A DNA stretch of 64,000 bases from positions 62,001 through 126,000 of the forward strand of contig CALSUB010000004.1 in NCBI GenBank assembly GCA_943789425.1, written 5' to 3'. Made by a program: the position numbers and the translations under genes. The stretch is from an uncultured Luminiphilus sp. (GTDB lineage Bacteria > Pseudomonadota > Gammaproteobacteria > Pseudomonadales > Halieaceae). Below are positions 9,978 to 25,334 of the stretch, piece after piece; the first letter of the stretch is position 1, and the number at the start of each line of letters is the position of its first letter. Under the pieces are notes generated by a model. It did not search any database. It was not told where the DNA came from and worked only from the letters and a program-made list of their open reading frames with translations.

Positions 9978-12086
9978 TTAGGACGTCTGATTTTTGGAAA
10001 TAATGTCTTTTGCGACGTTATTCGGCGCAGCGGCGTATCGAGCAAATTCCATTGTGTAGGTCGCTCGACCCTGTGTGGCAGAACGCAAATCTGTGGCATA
10101 ACCAAACATTTCGGCCAGCGGAACCTCGGCATTCACGATCTTGCCAGCGGCATTCTCGTCCATACCCTGAATCAAACCACGACGACGGTTAAGGTCACCG
10201 ACCACGTCACCCATGTTCTCTTCAGGCGTTACGACTTCGACCTGCATCATCGGCTCGAGCAACTCGGCACCACCGACCTCTGCCAGCTTCTTAGTCGCCA
10301 TACTCGCGGCAATTTTGAACGCCATCTCATTCGAATCCACGTCGTGGAAAGAACCGTCGTAGAGCGTGGCTTTCAGGCCCAATAACGGGTAGCCCGCCAA
10401 GACGCCATTCTTCATTTGCTCTTCGATGCCCTTGTTGACTGCGGGAATGTACTCCCTCGGCACGATACCGCCAACGATGTCGTTCACGAATTCGAGACCC
10501 TCAGCGTTTTCGTCCTCAGCCGGCTCAAACTTGACCCAGACGTGACCGTACTGGCCTCGACCACCGGACTGACGAACAAATTTGCCTTCGACCTCGGTCG
10601 TGGTGGTAATGCGCTCTCGATAGGCGACTTGCGGCTTACCAATGTTTGCCTCAACGCTGAACTCGCGGCGCATACGATCGACCAAGATGTCGAGGTGCAA
10701 TTCACCCATACCAGAGATGATGGTTTGACCGGTTTCTTCGTCGGTTTTAACGCGGAATGAGGGATCCTCTTGCGCCAGCTTACCCAGCGCCACGCCCATC
10801 TTCTGCTGGTCAACCTTTGACTTAGGCTCAACCGCTACCGAGATCACAGGCTCTGGAAATTCCATTCGCTCGAGAATGACAACATTGTCGCCATCACAGA
10901 GCGTGTCACCCGTGGTCACGTCTTTCAGGCCAATGGCGGCAGCAATATCCCCCGCCAGCACTTCTTTGATCTCTTCGCGGCTGTTGGCGTGCATTTGCAC
11001 CATACGGCCAACCCGCTCCTTCTTTTGCTTGACCGCATTAAAGATACCCGTCCCGGACTCCAAGGTGCCTGAATACACCCGGAAGAACGTCAACGTGCCC
11101 ACGAAGGGGTCTGTCGCGATCTTAAACGCCAACGCCGAGAAAGGAGCGGTGTCATCTGCCGGTCGCTGCACGACGGTCTCACCATCATCCAACGTACCTT
11201 CAATGGCCTTCACCTCGGTCGGCGAGGGCAAATACTCAATCACGGCATCTAATACCGCTTGAACACCCTTATTCTTAAAGGCTGAACCACCCATGATGGG
11301 CACAATCTCATTGGCTAACGTGCGGATGCGGAGGCCTTGCTTGATTTCTTCCTCTGACAATTCACCATCGTCGAGGTACTTGGTCATCAGCTCTTCGGTG
11401 GCTTCCGCCGCCGCTTCGACCATGTATTCACGCATTTCCGCCGCTTTGTCGACTAAATCGGCCGGGATGTCCGCGTACTCGAAGCTCATCCCCATATCCT
11501 CTTCGTTCCAGATGATGGCTTTTTCCTTGATGAGGTCGATAACGCCTTTGAATTCTTCTTCGGCGCCAATCGTCATATGAATAGGCACCGCATTACAGCC
11601 GAGCCGGTCACGCAGCTGTGCAATCACGCTCTCAAAATCAGCACCGGCGCGATCCATTTTGTTCACAAACACCATGCGAGGCACTTCGTACTTGTTGGCT
11701 TGTCGCCATACCGTCTCGGTCTGTGGCTGGACACCCGAGGAACCACAGAGCACGACTACCGCACCATCGAGTACGCGCAACGAACGCTCCACCTCAATCG
11801 TGAAATCAACGTGCCCAGGCGTATCGATGATATTGATACGGTGCTGGTCGAACTGTTGCTGCATGCCCTGCCAAAAACAGGTTGTTGCGGCTGAGGTAAT
11901 CGTGATGCCTCGCTCTTGCTCCTGCTCCATCCAATCCATCGTGGCAGCACCATCGTGCACTTCACCAATCTTGTGCGATAGCCCGGTATAAAACAGCACC
12001 CGCTCAGTAGTAGTGGTTTTACCAGCGTCCACGTGGGCAACAATACCAATGTTGCGATAACGATTGATCGGAGTCTTACGAGCCAC
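9978..12086 (-). CDS. fusA: Elongation factor G
   Basis: EF-G is the translocation and ribosome-recycling GTPase. It has 702 residues, the usual length. The GTPase motifs [15 protein letters not shown] (about residue 17), [21 protein letters not shown] and NKMDRAG are intact. Domain IV is represented by [15 protein letters not shown] and the later [20 protein letters not shown] segment. It lies between rpsG and tuf in str operon order, with 36 bases to rpsG. No second fusA copy is present in the window. Confidence 0.98.
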   Translation of the reverse strand: MARKTPINRYRNIGIVAHVDAGKTTTTERVLFYTGLSHKIGEVHDGAATMDWMEQEQERGITITSAATTCFWQGMQQQFDQHRINIIDTPGHVDFTIEVERSLRVLDGAVVVLCGSSGVQPQTETVWRQANKYEVPRMVFVNKMDRAGADFESVIAQLRDRLGCNAVPIHMTIGAEEEFKGVIDLIKEKAIIWNEEDMGMSFEYADIPADLVDKAAEMREYMVEAAAEATEELMTKYLDDGELSEEEIKQGLRIRTLANEIVPIMGGSAFKNKGVQAVLDAVIEYLPSPTEVKAIEGTLDDGETVVQRPADDTAPFSALAFKIATDPFVGTLTFFRVYSGTLESGTGIFNAVKQKKERVGRMVQMHANSREEIKEVLAGDIAAAIGLKDVTTGDTLCDGDNVVILERMEFPEPVISVAVEPKSKVDQQKMGVALGKLAQEDPSFRVKTDEETGQTIISGMGELHLDILVDRMRREFSVEANIGKPQVAYRERITTTTEVEGKFVRQSGGRGQYGHVWVKFEPAEDENAEGLEFVNDIVGGIVPREYIPAVNKGIEEQMKNGVLAGYPLLGLKATLYDGSFHDVDSNEMAFKIAASMATKKLAEVGGAELLEPMMQVEVVTPEENMGDVVGDLNRRRGLIQGMDENAAGKIVNAEVPLAEMFGYATDLRSATQGRATYTMEFARYAAAPNNVAKDIISKNQTS

Positions 12087-12122
12087 AAGAGTGTCCTCAG
12101 ATTAGGGTTGGGGAGCTGTGTT

Positions 12123-12593
12123 TTAGAATCTAAAGTGCGAGAAGGCTTTGTTGGCTTCTGCCATGCGATGCACGTCTTCACGTTTCTTCACAGCATTACC
12201 CTTAGCCTGCGCCGCATCAACAATTTCACCGGCAAGGCGTTGACGCATGGACTTCTCTCCACGATTTCGCGCGTAGTCCACCAGCCATCGCATCGACAGG
12301 GCAACACGACGAGAAGGCCTTACCTCAACAGGGACCTGGTAGGTAGCACCGCCGACACGACGAGACTTTACCTCGACCATGGGTGCAATGTTTTCAAGTG
12401 CCTCGTCAAACACCTCGATGGGGTCACGCTTAGTGCGCTCTTCCACGAGATCTAATGCACCATAGACAATCGACTCAGCAACCGACTTTTTGCCGCTGAT
12501 CATGACGTGGTTCATAAATTTTGCGAGGGTGGTGTTCCCGAACTTAGGGTCAGGGATAACTTCACGCTTGGCAACAACGCGTCTTCTTGGCAT
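12123..12593 (-). CDS. rpsG: Ribosomal protein S7
   Basis: S7 nucleates assembly of the 30S head and lines the E site. In E. coli it represses translation of the str operon from a site between rpsL and rpsG. The 156-residue length fits the family. The N-terminus [19 protein letters not shown] and the segment [20 protein letters not shown] are diagnostic. The 104-base gap separating it from rpsL resembles the E. coli spacing and contains a hairpin. Confidence 0.98.
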   Translation of the reverse strand: MPRRRVVAKREVIPDPKFGNTTLAKFMNHVMISGKKSVAESIVYGALDLVEERTKRDPIEVFDEALENIAPMVEVKSRRVGGATYQVPVEVRPSRRVALSMRWLVDYARNRGEKSMRQRLAGEIVDAAQAKGNAVKKREDVHRMAEANKAFSHFRF

Positions 12594-12697
12594 AACTGTC
12601 TTCCTATCTCTTCAGGGTTCCCGATCACCATTCACTGCGGATCGGCCTTACTGTCAACACTGTGACATCTAGGTGAGCGCCGTCAGGCACTCGCGTC
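12594..12697 (-). promoter_or_regulatory. rpsL-rpsG intercistronic region, candidate S7 autoregulatory site
   Basis: In E. coli the space between rpsL and rpsG, of very similar length, binds S7 and couples rpsG translation to rpsL. Here a hairpin can form from CCGATC (12640-12645 on the coding strand) and GATCGG (12621-12626), with a 13-base loop, upstream of the rpsG ribosome-binding site. The position and size support a conserved control element. Binding itself is inferred by homology. Confidence 0.4.
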
Positions 12698-13069
12698 TTA
12701 CTTAGGTCGCTTGGTTCCGTACTTAGAACGCCCTTTTCGACGATCGGAGACACCAGAGGTGTCCAAACTGCCGCGCACTGTGTGGTAGCGCACACCGGGC
12801 AAATCTTTGACTCGGCCGCCACGGATTAGCACAACACTGTGCTCCTGCAAGTTATGGCCTTCACCACCAATGTAAGACGACACCTCAAACCCGTTAGTCA
12901 GTCGCACTCGGCAGACCTTTCTCAAAGCCGAGTTAGGCTTCTTCGGGGTAGTGGTGTAAACACGTGTGCACACACCGCGTCGCTGCGGACACGCTTGCAG
13001 AGCGGGGACGCCGCTCTTGGTGACTTTACGCTTGCGCGGCTTGCGCACAAGTTGGTTAATGGTTGCCAT
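12698..13069 (-). CDS. rpsL: Ribosomal protein S12
   Basis: S12 controls decoding accuracy at the A site and is the target of streptomycin-resistance changes. It has 123 residues. The loops [13 protein letters not shown] and [17 protein letters not shown] carry the wild-type lysines that correspond to E. coli K42/K43 and K87/K88, so no classical resistance substitution is seen. It is the first gene of the str group and has its own probable promoter upstream of a leader hairpin. Confidence 0.98.
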   Translation of the reverse strand: MATINQLVRKPRKRKVTKSGVPALQACPQRRGVCTRVYTTTPKKPNSALRKVCRVRLTNGFEVSSYIGGEGHNLQEHSVVLIRGGRVKDLPGVRYHTVRGSLDTSGVSDRRKGRSKYGTKRPK

Positions 13070-13092
13070 TCAGCCTTTGCTCCCAACAATGG

Positions 13093-13114
13093 TTTCGGGG
13101 CCGAGGCCCCGAAA
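13093..13114 (-). other. Perfect GC hairpin in the rpsL leader
   Basis: Ten bases (TTTCGGGGCC) and their exact complement are separated by two bases. No U-run follows on the minus strand, so it is not a standard terminator there. It lies between the proposed rpsL promoter and the rpsL start, hence in the 5' leader of the str mRNA, or at the end of rpoC read-through. A role in processing or control is possible but unproven. Confidence 0.6.
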
Positions 13115-13124
13115 ATGAGCGCGC

Positions 13125-13153
13125 AGTTTATAGACCGCCCAGAGGACGGTCAA
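13125..13153 (-). promoter_or_regulatory. Probable rpsL (str operon) promoter
   Basis: On the minus strand TTGACC (13148-13153) and TAAACT (13125-13130) are separated by 17 bases. An overlapping TATAAA with a shorter spacer is also present. The start would be near 13118, about 50 nt before rpsL and just in front of the leader hairpin. This would let the str genes be transcribed apart from rpoBC. Confidence 0.5.
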
Positions 13154-13169
13154 GCGCGCCAACGTGTGA

Positions 13170-17383
<4,214 letters not shown>

Positions 17384-17421
17384 TCAGCAGATTTAATAAA
17401 TCTTTCACGTCTTATCTCCCC

Positions 17422-20400
17422 TCAGAAGCCGGATGACTCAGACTCGAGATCGATATCGATACCGAGTGAGCGGATTTCTTTGATCAACACGTTAAAGGAT
17501 TCGGGCATACCCGGATCCATCTGATGATCCCCATCGACGATGTTCTTGTACATCTTGGTACGGCCAGCAACATCGTCTGACTTCACGGTCAGCATCTCCT
17601 GCAGCGTATAAGCAGCACCGTAAGCCTCCAGAGCCCAGACCTCCATCTCGCCGAACCGCTGTCCACCAAACTGCGCTTTCCCGCCCAGTGGCTGCTGCGT
17701 GACCAGACTGTAAGAACCCGTCGAGCGCGCATGCATTTTGTCGTCAACCAAGTGGTTGAGTTTCAGCATGTACATGTAGCCCACGGTAACCGGCCGATCA
17801 AATTGATCACCACTTCGACCGTCGTACAACGTCAGCTGACCGCTATCGGGTATCTCTGCCATGCGCAGCAGCTCTTTGATGGATTCTTCACGAGCACCAT
17901 CAAATACTGGCGTTGCCATCGGCACACCCGCCCGCAAGTTCTCGGCCAATGCGAGCAATTCATCATCACTCAGTGAGGCAATGTCGGCGCTACGACGAGC
18001 GTCGGTAGTGTGGCTGTATACTTGCTTCAAGAAGCTTCGTAACTGCGTCAACTTGACCTGTTGCTCAAGCATCTCGTCGATCTTCTTACCTAAACCGCGA
18101 GCAGCCATCCCCAAATGGGTCTCCAAAATCTGACCCACGTTCATCCGCGAGGGCACACCGAGCGGGTTCAAAACGATATCAATCGGCTCACCGTGCTCGT
18201 CGTAAGGCATGTCCTCCACGGGCATGATGACCGAAATGACACCCTTGTTACCGTGTCGGCCCGCCATTTTGTCACCGGGCTGAATGCGCCGCTTCACCGC
18301 GAGGTAAACCTTAGCGATCTTCAGTACGCCCGGTGCAAGATCGTCGCCACTTTGCAACTTCTGCTTCTTAATCTCGAAACGCTCTTCGAGCTGCTGGTTC
18401 TGCTCCTCCAGCAATCGCTGAGCCGAGACCAATTGACTATTGAGATCGGAATCCGACAACTTGAGCTTGAACCACTGCTCACGCTCCAGCTCTGCCAACA
18501 CTGTCTTAGTCAGCTTGGTACCTTTGCTGAGGCCACCACCCGACACCGTGGCTTGCCCGTCCAACAGGCCAGCCAAACGGGCGAATGTCGCTTCTTCGTA
18601 GATCCGATACTCTTCGCGAAGATCCTTGCGATAGTCGGCCAACTGAGCCGCTTCGATTTGCTTCGCGCGAGGGTCTTTTTCCAAGCCATCGCGAGTAAAC
18701 ACCTGCACGTCGATCACGGTGCCTTTGTAGCTGGACGGCACGCGCAGCGAGGTGTCTTTCACGTCAGAGGCTTTTTCACCAAAGATTGCGCGCAGCAGTT
18801 TTTCCTCTGGCGTCAGCTGAGTCTCACCTTTGGGCGTTACCTTACCGACCAGAATATCGCCAGCATCCACTTCGGCACCGATATACACGATGCCAGACTC
18901 ATCGAGCTTGCTCAGTGCGCCTTCACCCACATTAGGGATGTCCGCCGTGATTTCCTCTGAACCCAGCTTGGTATCGCGGGCGATACAAGTCAGCTCCTGA
19001 ATGTGGATCGTCGTAAAGCGATCTTCCTGAACGACTCGCTCAGAGACGAGGATCGAGTCTTCGAAGTTGTAGCCATTCCAGGGCATGAAGGCGATTCGCA
19101 TATTCTGCCCAAGGGCCAGCTCACCGAGATCTACCGATGGACCATCCGCCAAAATGTCACCGCGCTCAACCGAGTCACCCGTCTGAACAATGGGACGCTG
19201 GTTGATGCAGGTATTCTGGTTAGATCGCTTGTACTTCGTGAGGTTATAAATATCGACGGGAGAATCATTGATTCCCACTTCTTTAGCGTTCACGCGCACC
19301 ACAATGCGGCTGGCGTCGACCGAGTCAATCACGCCGCCGCGCGCCGCCACTTTGCACACGCCGGAGTCAGAGGCCACGTAGCGCTCCATACCCGTGCCCA
19401 CCAGAGGCTTGTCAGCCTTCAGCGTCGGTACTGCCTGGCGCTGCATGTTTGAACCCATCAAGGCGCGGTTGGCATCATCGTGCTCAAGAAACGGGATCAA
19501 CGCCGCAGCGACCGAGACCACCTGCTTGGGTGACACATCCATGTACTGAACATCCGCCGCCGTTTTCACGGTGAATTCGTTCATGTGGCGCACGTTAATC
19601 AGGTCTTCCACGAAGCGGTTCTTAGTATCGAGCGGCGCCGAAGCCTGCGCAATCACATACTCGGCTTCGTTAATGGCTGACAAATACTCGATGTCATCTG
19701 ACACGACGCCCTTGATCACCTTGCGGTAGGGAGACTCCAAAAAGCCGTATTCGTTTGTGCGGGCATACGTCGCAAGCGAATTGATCAGACCGATATTCGG
19801 CCCCTCAGGTGTCTCAATAGGACACACTCGCCCGTAGTGGGTGGGGTGCACATCGCGCACCTCAAAACCAGCGCGCTCGCGGGTCAGACCGCCTGGTCCA
19901 AGCGCTGAAACACGGCGCTTGTGAGTGACCTCAGACAGCGGATTATTCTGGTCCATAAATTGCGACAGCTGGCTGGAACCAAAGAACTCCTTCACCGCCG
20001 CCGAGACTGGCTTGGCATTAATTAGATCTTGCGGCATCAGGCCTTCGCTCTCAGCCATCGAGAGACGCTCTTTGACAGCTCGCTCTACCCGAACGAGACC
20101 GACTCGGAATTGATTCTCGGCCATTTCGCCGATCGATCGAACGCGGCGGTTACCCAGATGATCAATATCATCCACCACGCCTTTACCATTTCGAATGCCG
20201 ACCAGCGCGCGCATCACATCGACGATATCGTCTTTGTCGAGGGTAGCTGACCCGATCTTGTCTTCTCGCCCAAGGCGGCGATTAAATTTCATCCGACCTA
20301 CGGTCGACAGGTCGTAACGCTCTGGAGAGAAAAACAAATTCTGGAATAAATTCTCGGCCGATTCCTTCGTCGGTGGCTCGCCGGGACGCATCATGCGGTA

Positions 20401-21513
20401 AATCTCCACCAGCGCCTCGAGGACACTTCTTGTGCCGTCTATCGCCAGCGTATCAGAGATAAAGGGACCACAATCGTACTCATTGGTATAGAGCGTATCG
20501 ATGTTCTGTACCCCGTTTTCGCGCAGCTCAGCGAGCAACGCGGCGGTGATCTCAGCGTTACATTCTGCCAACACCTCGCCGGTCTTGGTATCAACGATGT
20601 TCTTAGACAACCGACGACCCTCGAGGTATTCCTCGGGTACAGACAGCATCTCTATCTTTGCATCATCTAACTGACGGATGTGACGAGCGGTAATGCGCCT
20701 GCCGCGCTCTACAATCAGCTTCTTCCCCGCCATAATGTCGAAGGCTGCCATATCGCCCTGCAGCCGCTTGGGCACTAGGGTCATGGTCGCGGAGTTCTCT
20801 TCACCTAGCTGGAAGGTCGTGGTCTCGTAAAAGATCTCAAGGATGCCCTCAGAGTCATAACCCAACGCTCGCAACAACACCGTTGCGGGTAGCTTCCGGC
20901 GACGGTCGATTCGCACATAAACCATATCTTTTGGATCGAATTCAAAATCCAACCACGAGCCACGGTAGGGAATCACGCGGGCGCTGTACAAGAGCTTGCC
21001 CGATGAGTGTGTTTTGCCGCGATCATGATCAAAAAACACACCGGGGGAACGGTGCAACTGAGAGACGATGACACGTTCAGTACCGTTGATGACAAACGTA
21101 CCGTTCTGCGTCATGAGGGGTATCTCCCCCATATAAACGTCCTGCTCTTTGATGTCTTTGATCGACTTCGACGATGATTCTTTATCGTAAATAATCAGCC
21201 GGACCTTCACTCGCAAAGCGCAGGCGTAGGTGGTGCCGCGCAGGACGCATTCGTCGACATCAAAGACAGGCTCTCCCAAAGCGTAATCGACATATTCGAG
21301 CGCAGCGCTACCGCTATAACTCGCGATCGGGAAGACCGACTTAAAGGCGGCGTGCAAACCACTCTCCGCACGATCCTCAAGCGCTACGCCGTCTTGGGTA
21401 AACTTGCCATAGGAATCCAATTGAATCGCCAACAGATAAGGGATATCCATTACCTTGGGCAACGAACCGAAATCCTTGCGAATGCGTTTCTTTTCCGTAT
21501 ACGAGTAAGCCAT
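17422..21513 (-). CDS. rpoB: RNA polymerase beta subunit
   Basis: The beta subunit of RNA polymerase, 1363 residues (E. coli 1342). The start is set at the ATG giving [16 protein letters not shown], with GGGGAG upstream; an in-frame extension of 12 residues is not family-like. The rifampicin-binding region [20 protein letters not shown] and following [14 protein letters not shown] is of the sensitive type. The catalytic lysine region around [15 protein letters not shown] is intact. It follows rplL across an attenuator-like hairpin and precedes rpoC. Unlike rpoC, it shows no frame break. Confidence 0.98.
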   Translation of the reverse strand: MAYSYTEKKRIRKDFGSLPKVMDIPYLLAIQLDSYGKFTQDGVALEDRAESGLHAAFKSVFPIASYSGSAALEYVDYALGEPVFDVDECVLRGTTYACALRVKVRLIIYDKESSSKSIKDIKEQDVYMGEIPLMTQNGTFVINGTERVIVSQLHRSPGVFFDHDRGKTHSSGKLLYSARVIPYRGSWLDFEFDPKDMVYVRIDRRRKLPATVLLRALGYDSEGILEIFYETTTFQLGEENSATMTLVPKRLQGDMAAFDIMAGKKLIVERGRRITARHIRQLDDAKIEMLSVPEEYLEGRRLSKNIVDTKTGEVLAECNAEITAALLAELRENGVQNIDTLYTNEYDCGPFISDTLAIDGTRSVLEALVEIYRMMRPGEPPTKESAENLFQNLFFSPERYDLSTVGRMKFNRRLGREDKIGSATLDKDDIVDVMRALVGIRNGKGVVDDIDHLGNRRVRSIGEMAENQFRVGLVRVERAVKERLSMAESEGLMPQDLINAKPVSAAVKEFFGSSQLSQFMDQNNPLSEVTHKRRVSALGPGGLTRERAGFEVRDVHPTHYGRVCPIETPEGPNIGLINSLATYARTNEYGFLESPYRKVIKGVVSDDIEYLSAINEAEYVIAQASAPLDTKNRFVEDLINVRHMNEFTVKTAADVQYMDVSPKQVVSVAAALIPFLEHDDANRALMGSNMQRQAVPTLKADKPLVGTGMERYVASDSGVCKVAARGGVIDSVDASRIVVRVNAKEVGINDSPVDIYNLTKYKRSNQNTCINQRPIVQTGDSVERGDILADGPSVDLGELALGQNMRIAFMPWNGYNFEDSILVSERVVQEDRFTTIHIQELTCIARDTKLGSEEITADIPNVGEGALSKLDESGIVYIGAEVDAGDILVGKVTPKGETQLTPEEKLLRAIFGEKASDVKDTSLRVPSSYKGTVIDVQVFTRDGLEKDPRAKQIEAAQLADYRKDLREEYRIYEEATFARLAGLLDGQATVSGGGLSKGTKLTKTVLAELEREQWFKLKLSDSDLNSQLVSAQRLLEEQNQQLEERFEIKKQKLQSGDDLAPGVLKIAKVYLAVKRRIQPGDKMAGRHGNKGVISVIMPVEDMPYDEHGEPIDIVLNPLGVPSRMNVGQILETHLGMAARGLGKKIDEMLEQQVKLTQLRSFLKQVYSHTTDARRSADIASLSDDELLALAENLRAGVPMATPVFDGAREESIKELLRMAEIPDSGQLTLYDGRSGDQFDRPVTVGYMYMLKLNHLVDDKMHARSTGSYSLVTQQPLGGKAQFGGQRFGEMEVWALEAYGAAYTLQEMLTVKSDDVAGRTKMYKNIVDGDHQMDPGMPESFNVLIKEIRSLGIDIDLESESSGF

Positions 21514-21587
21514 CAATACTCCCCTACGATCTGCATTGTCCGACCACAATGCACACCATCAATATTCGAAAACCGGTTCTTTAACCG

Positions 21588-21617
21588 GGAAAAGACTGGG
21601 GCGCATACACGCCCCAG
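21588..21617 (-). terminator. rplL-rpoB attenuator (partial terminator)
   Basis: On the minus strand an 8-bp stem CTGGGGCG/CGCCCCAG with a six-base loop is followed by TCTTTT. It lies between rplL and rpoB, the same place as the E. coli attenuator that lowers RNA polymerase subunit expression relative to L7/L12. Partial read-through is inferred from that precedent, because rpoB has no other clear promoter here. Confidence 0.75.
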
Positions 21618-21648
21618 CCCATTACGGTGCCAAAAACAACAACATCAA

Positions 21649-22032
21649 TTACTTGAGTTCTGCTGCGCCGCCTGCTTCTTCGATCTGCTTCTTGATATCT
21701 TCTGCTTCGTCTTTGGTTGCGCCTTCTTTAACAGGAGCGGGTGCACCGTCGACAACCGCCTTCGCTTCCTTCAGGCCGAGACCTGTGACCGCGCGAACGA
21801 CTTTGATGACGTTGACCTTCTTTTCACCGCCTGAAGTCAGAATGACATCAAACTCGGTTTGCTCTTCTGCGGCTGCGCCACCTGCGTCACCGCCGGCTGC
21901 GGGCGCTGCAACAGCAACTGCCGCCGCAGCTGAAACGCCAAATTTTTCTTCCATCGCTTCCACTAAGGATACGATGTCCATTACGCTCATCTCGGCGATT
22001 GCGTCGAGAATTTCGTCTGTTGAAAGTGCCAT
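21649..22032 (-). CDS. rplL: Ribosomal protein L7/L12
   Basis: L7/L12 forms the flexible stalk dimers that recruit and activate translational GTPases. The 127 residues include an N-terminal dimerisation helix. A hinge rich in Ala and Gly follows (about residues 38-54). The C-terminal domain contains [20 protein letters not shown] and the [10 protein letters not shown] motif. It is co-transcribed with rplJ and followed by the attenuator before rpoB. Confidence 0.98.
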   Translation of the reverse strand: MALSTDEILDAIAEMSVMDIVSLVEAMEEKFGVSAAAAVAVAAPAAGGDAGGAAAEEQTEFDVILTSGGEKKVNVIKVVRAVTGLGLKEAKAVVDGAPAPVKEGATKDEAEDIKKQIEEAGGAAELK

Positions 22033-22076
22033 GTCTTAATCTCCGTTAAATAATTGCAGGGTCAGGTCGGACCGAA

Positions 22077-22607
22077 TTAGGCCGCCTGCTGTTTTTGATC
22101 GCGAACTGCCGCCATAACGCGGACCAGCCTGCCTGGAACATCATTCGTTGTGCGTGTGAGCTTCTCGATAGGTGCTTTCATCACACTCATCAATATCGCC
22201 AGACCTTGCTCCCTAGTGGGTAGCTTGGCCAACACATCGATTTGATCGGCTCCGAGCAGCTTTCCGCTCACCGACAGTGCCTTCACCTCAAACTTTTCGT
22301 TGTCAGAGGCAAAATCTTTGAACAATCGTGCTGCGGCGCCTGGATCTTCCATAGAAAATCCAAACAGCGAAGGTCCAGTGAGGGTGTCAGTGACACACTC
22401 GTATTCCGTTCCTTCCAGCGCACGTCTTGCTAGCGTGTTCCGTACCATCCTGAGATCAATACGGTTCTCGCGAGCAGAGGCGCGCAGAGCAGTCATGTCA
22501 TTCGATGCAACACCGCGCGCGTCGGCAATTACAAGCGAAAGTGCACTGGCGGCAGTCTCGTTGACTTCAGCAACAATTGCTTTCTTCTCTTCGAGTCCTA
22601 TAGCCAC
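22077..22607 (-). CDS. rplJ: Ribosomal protein L10
   Basis: L10 anchors the L7/L12 dimers to the 50S stalk base and, with L12, represses its own operon by binding the leader RNA. It has 176 residues (E. coli 165). The start [19 protein letters not shown] and the segment [20 protein letters not shown] are typical. The C-terminal helix that binds L12 dimers follows. A good L10 leader candidate lies just upstream. Confidence 0.98.
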   Translation of the reverse strand: MAIGLEEKKAIVAEVNETAASALSLVIADARGVASNDMTALRASARENRIDLRMVRNTLARRALEGTEYECVTDTLTGPSLFGFSMEDPGAAARLFKDFASDNEKFEVKALSVSGKLLGADQIDVLAKLPTREQGLAILMSVMKAPIEKLTRTTNDVPGRLVRVMAAVRDQKQQAA

Positions 22608-22669
22608 TTGGCTTACTCCTTTTGTGGTTATTTAGGCCGCCGATGCTGCCAGCGACCCCCCTCGGTGAT

Positions 22670-22760
22670 GAACTGCCTCACCATCTGCGTAGGTCATCAG
22701 GCCCATGCCTGCCATTAAGGTCCCGATGCGGGACCGCCTACGGTCTTTGACAGCCTTTGG
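22670..22760 (-). ncRNA. L10 leader (autoregulatory RNA of rplJL)
   Basis: The segment upstream of rplJ reads, on the coding strand, CAAAGACCGTAGG, then a short GC stem loop, then TTAATG and, further on, CCTACGCAGATGGTG. This arrangement is the hallmark core of the L10 leader family as I recall it, where L10-(L12) binds to repress translation. The wider leader probably extends from about 22608 to 22817 or beyond. A covariance-model search would confirm it. Confidence 0.75.
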
Positions 22761-22817
22761 CGTTCAGCGGAGGTATCCCACACTTCCCTGCAAAGACTTC
22801 CAAAGCGGACGAAGCCA

Positions 22818-23594
22818 TTACGGCACTTCGCCCAGCCCTCTCGATACCACTGAGAGCGCACCGACCTTGGACAAAAACGCCCTAGGCCGGACTGAACACT
22901 TAAATTCGATCGCGTTGTGATCGATACTGACGCCGGGGCCCATAGTCGTCGACAGCGTGACCTTGCGGACGTAGACGCCCTTTGCTGACGCGGGCTTAGA
23001 CTTTTTCAAGTCTGCTAGCACCGCGACTAAGTTGCCTCGGATCTCGTCAGGACCAAAGCTCACCTTGCCAATACCACCATGAATAATGCCGTTCTTATCG
23101 CTGCGGTATCGCATTTGACCCGCCTTGGCATTCTTGACCGCCAACTCGACATCAGGCGTCACCGTGCCGGTCTTGGGGTTCGGCATCAAACCCCGCGGTC
23201 CCAGCACCTGACCCAGCGTTCCCACCACGCGCATCGCATCAGGAGAAGCAATCACAACGTCAAAATCCATCATGCCGCCCTTGATTTGCTCGGCGAGATC
23301 TTCCATACCAATAAAGTCGGCACCCAACGCCTTGGCTTTCTCAACGTTGTCTCCCTGAGTAAATACCGCCACTCGCACTTCAGCACCGGTGCCGTGGGGC
23401 AACGTGGTTGCACCGCGAACACCTTGATCAGATTTGCGCGCATCGATACCCAGATTCACGGCCACTTCGACCGTCTCATTAAATTTTACCGTTCCAAACT
23501 CTTTTAACAGCGCAATGGCATCGTCCAGAGAGTAGGTTTGGTTAGCGTCAACCTTTTCGCGAAAAGCGCGCACACGTTTTGATAACTTAGCCAT
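22818..23594 (-). CDS. rplA: Ribosomal protein L1 (probable 3' frameshift extension)
   Basis: L1 forms the mobile L1 stalk that moves deacylated tRNA out of the E site, and represses rplK-rplA translation. The N-terminal [19 protein letters not shown] and the signature [15 protein letters not shown] are clear. As read the protein has 258 residues, against about 231 in relatives. The extra 27 residues after ...SIDHNAIEF have no family counterpart. One more T in the TTT at 22902-22904 would create TAA right after IEF and give exactly 231 residues, so a single-base sequence error is likely. The ATG overlaps the rplK stop by one base. Confidence 0.95.
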   Translation of the reverse strand: MAKLSKRVRAFREKVDANQTYSLDDAIALLKEFGTVKFNETVEVAVNLGIDARKSDQGVRGATTLPHGTGAEVRVAVFTQGDNVEKAKALGADFIGMEDLAEQIKGGMMDFDVVIASPDAMRVVGTLGQVLGPRGLMPNPKTGTVTPDVELAVKNAKAGQMRYRSDKNGIIHGGIGKVSFGPDEIRGNLVAVLADLKKSKPASAKGVYVRKVTLSTTMGPGVSIDHNAIEFKCSVRPRAFLSKVGALSVVSRGLGEVP

Positions 23595-24028
23595 CAGTTC
23601 ACACCCTCTGTCTCAATACCCGCGGAACGCGCACTACCCGCTATGGTGCGCACGGCAGCATCCATATCTGAGGCAGTGAGATCCGGCCACTTCTGGTTAG
23701 CCACATCTTCGAGCTGAGCCCGAGATACCTTGCCAACCTTTTCGGTGTTGGGGCGCCCTGAACCGCTCTTGATACCCGCCACTTTTCGCAACAAGACAGA
23801 GGCGGGAGGCGTCTTCTTAATGAATGTGAAGGACTTATCACTGTAAACCGTAATCACGACTGGAATCGGTAGACCCGGCTCCATGCCCTGCGTATCGGCG
23901 TTGAACGCCTTGCAGAACTCCATGATGTTGACCCCTTTCTGGCCCAGTGCAGGGCCCACCGGTGGCGAGGGATTAGCCTGACCGGCCGGAATTTGCAGCT
24001 TGATATAGCCGTCGATTTTCTTTGCCAT
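23594..24028 (-). CDS. rplK: Ribosomal protein L11
   Basis: L11 binds the GTPase-associated 23S rRNA region and is needed for RelA activation by uncharged tRNA. The start is placed at the ATG giving [20 protein letters not shown], with AGGAG upstream. A 14-residue upstream extension is not family-like. The length is then 144 residues (E. coli 142). The proline-rich N-terminal [20 protein letters not shown] segment is intact. Its stop TGA shares a base with the rplA start. Confidence 0.98.
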   Translation of the reverse strand: MAKKIDGYIKLQIPAGQANPSPPVGPALGQKGVNIMEFCKAFNADTQGMEPGLPIPVVITVYSDKSFTFIKKTPPASVLLRKVAGIKSGSGRPNTEKVGKVSRAQLEDVANQKWPDLTASDMDAAVRTIAGSARSAGIETEGVN

Positions 24029-24153
24029 GTTCTTTTCTCCTGGGTTCCAGCGCCGTTGTAGTCGCCGCATGACGCGGACCGCTACGCGGGCTCCCCATTT
24101 TCACCGCCGAAGCGGTGTTCAGTTCAGGGCACGCTCACGCCTGCCCCACCCGA

Positions 24154-24687
24154 TCAGGCTTTTTCGACCTGACCAAACTCTAGTTCTACGGGCGTCGATC
24201 GCCCGAAGATCAGCACCGCCACGTTAAGGCGACTCTTTTCGTAGTTCACATCCTCAACAACACCATTGAAATCGTTGAAGGGACCGTCGATCACCCGCAC
24301 CATCTCGCCTGGCTCAAACACCGTCTTAGGCCTAGGCTGATCAACACCCGCCTCGACGCGCTGAAGGATCACATTGACCTCTGCGTCCGTTATCGGAGAG
24401 GGCTTATCAGCCTTTCCACCAATGAAGCCGAGCACGCGTGGCGTGTCTTTCACCAAGTGCCAGCTGTCGTCGTCTAATTCCATCTGGACCAGCACATAAC
24501 CGGGGAAAAACTTACGCTCGGTCTTGCGCTTTTGCCCACCCTTCATCTCGATCACTTCTTCAGTGGGTACAATGATCTCACCAAAGCGATCCTGCATATT
24601 CAGCCGCTCAATGCGCTCCTGAATGGCGATGGCTACTTTCTTCTCATACTGAGAATAGGCATGCACTACGTACCACTTTAAAGCCAT
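24154..24687 (-). CDS. nusG: Transcription termination/antitermination factor NusG
   Basis: NusG suppresses pausing, helps Rho and links RNA polymerase to the ribosome through S10. The start was set at [19 protein letters not shown], giving 177 residues (E. coli 181). The NGN domain contains [20 protein letters not shown] (about residues 54-73). The C-terminal KOW domain runs from about residue 124 ([20 protein letters not shown]). It lies directly downstream of secE (10 bases), as in most gammaproteobacteria. Confidence 0.98.
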   Translation of the reverse strand: MALKWYVVHAYSQYEKKVAIAIQERIERLNMQDRFGEIIVPTEEVIEMKGGQKRKTERKFFPGYVLVQMELDDDSWHLVKDTPRVLGFIGGKADKPSPITDAEVNVILQRVEAGVDQPRPKTVFEPGEMVRVIDGPFNDFNGVVEDVNYEKSRLNVAVLIFGRSTPVELEFGQVEKA

Positions 24688-24697
24688 ATTCCTACCC

Positions 24698-25057
24698 TCA
24701 ACCAAGAATCAAAGACGCGAGCCAACCCAGCACGCTATCGAGGCCCCACAGAATCAGGCCCGTCACAATCACAAAGACAAAAACAATGAGTGTCGTTTGT
24801 GTCGTCTCCTGACGCGTAGGCCACACGACCTTCCGGATTTCGTTACGTGAGCCTTTGACTAACGTAAAAAAATCACCGCCTTTCTGCGTGAGAGAAGCGA
24901 ACCAGCCGGCCAGCAACGCCAATACCAACAGCACCAGGACCCGATAGAGGATCGGTTGATCGCCATAATAACTATTGCCAAAGATGCCGCCGGCGACCAG
25001 CACCAGTACGACAACCCATTTTAGCGAATCAAGCCTGCTTGTTGCGGCTTCACTCAT
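24698..25057 (-). CDS. secE: Preprotein translocase subunit SecE
   Basis: SecE clamps the SecY channel of the general secretion translocon. The start at ATG 25057 ([17 protein letters not shown]) has GGAGAG just upstream and gives 119 residues (E. coli 127). Three membrane segments are visible (about residues 13-30, 37-56 and 88-115). The conserved amphipathic segment is ...[20 protein letters not shown]. It is followed by nusG and preceded by the tRNA-Trp gene. Confidence 0.97.
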   Translation of the reverse strand: MSEAATSRLDSLKWVVVLVLVAGGIFGNSYYGDQPILYRVLVLLVLALLAGWFASLTQKGGDFFTLVKGSRNEIRKVVWPTRQETTQTTLIVFVFVIVTGLILWGLDSVLGWLASLILG

Positions 25058-25138
25058 GTCTCTCTCTCCATTCACTGGCTACGGCCACCGCCGACCACCA
25101 GCCTCTCTTTACCTACCACCTAGGCGTCGTGCCTAAGG

Positions 25139-25214
<76 letters not shown>

Positions 25215-25334
25215 TCCACTCCTACGAGCCGTCTCAGGGCGGTCAACACCGCTTTTCCAGAGACGACGAAGCCGAACAGCCAAAAGAGGCGGTTCGGCCC
25301 ATTCGTCAGGCGGTCTCTCGACCGCCAATCTGTG

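Noticed and set aside
24100..24122. Hairpin CACCGC-TTCG-GCGGTG between nusG and rplK, considered as a terminator
   Set aside because: It is followed by AAAATGG and not by a U-run. It may be a leader structure, but there is not enough to annotate it.
25309..25326. Hairpin GGCGGTC-TCTC-GACCGCC just after tuf copy 2, considered as a terminator
   Set aside because: No U-run follows on the minus strand and tRNA-Trp, secE and nusG lie downstream in the same orientation, so read-through is expected.
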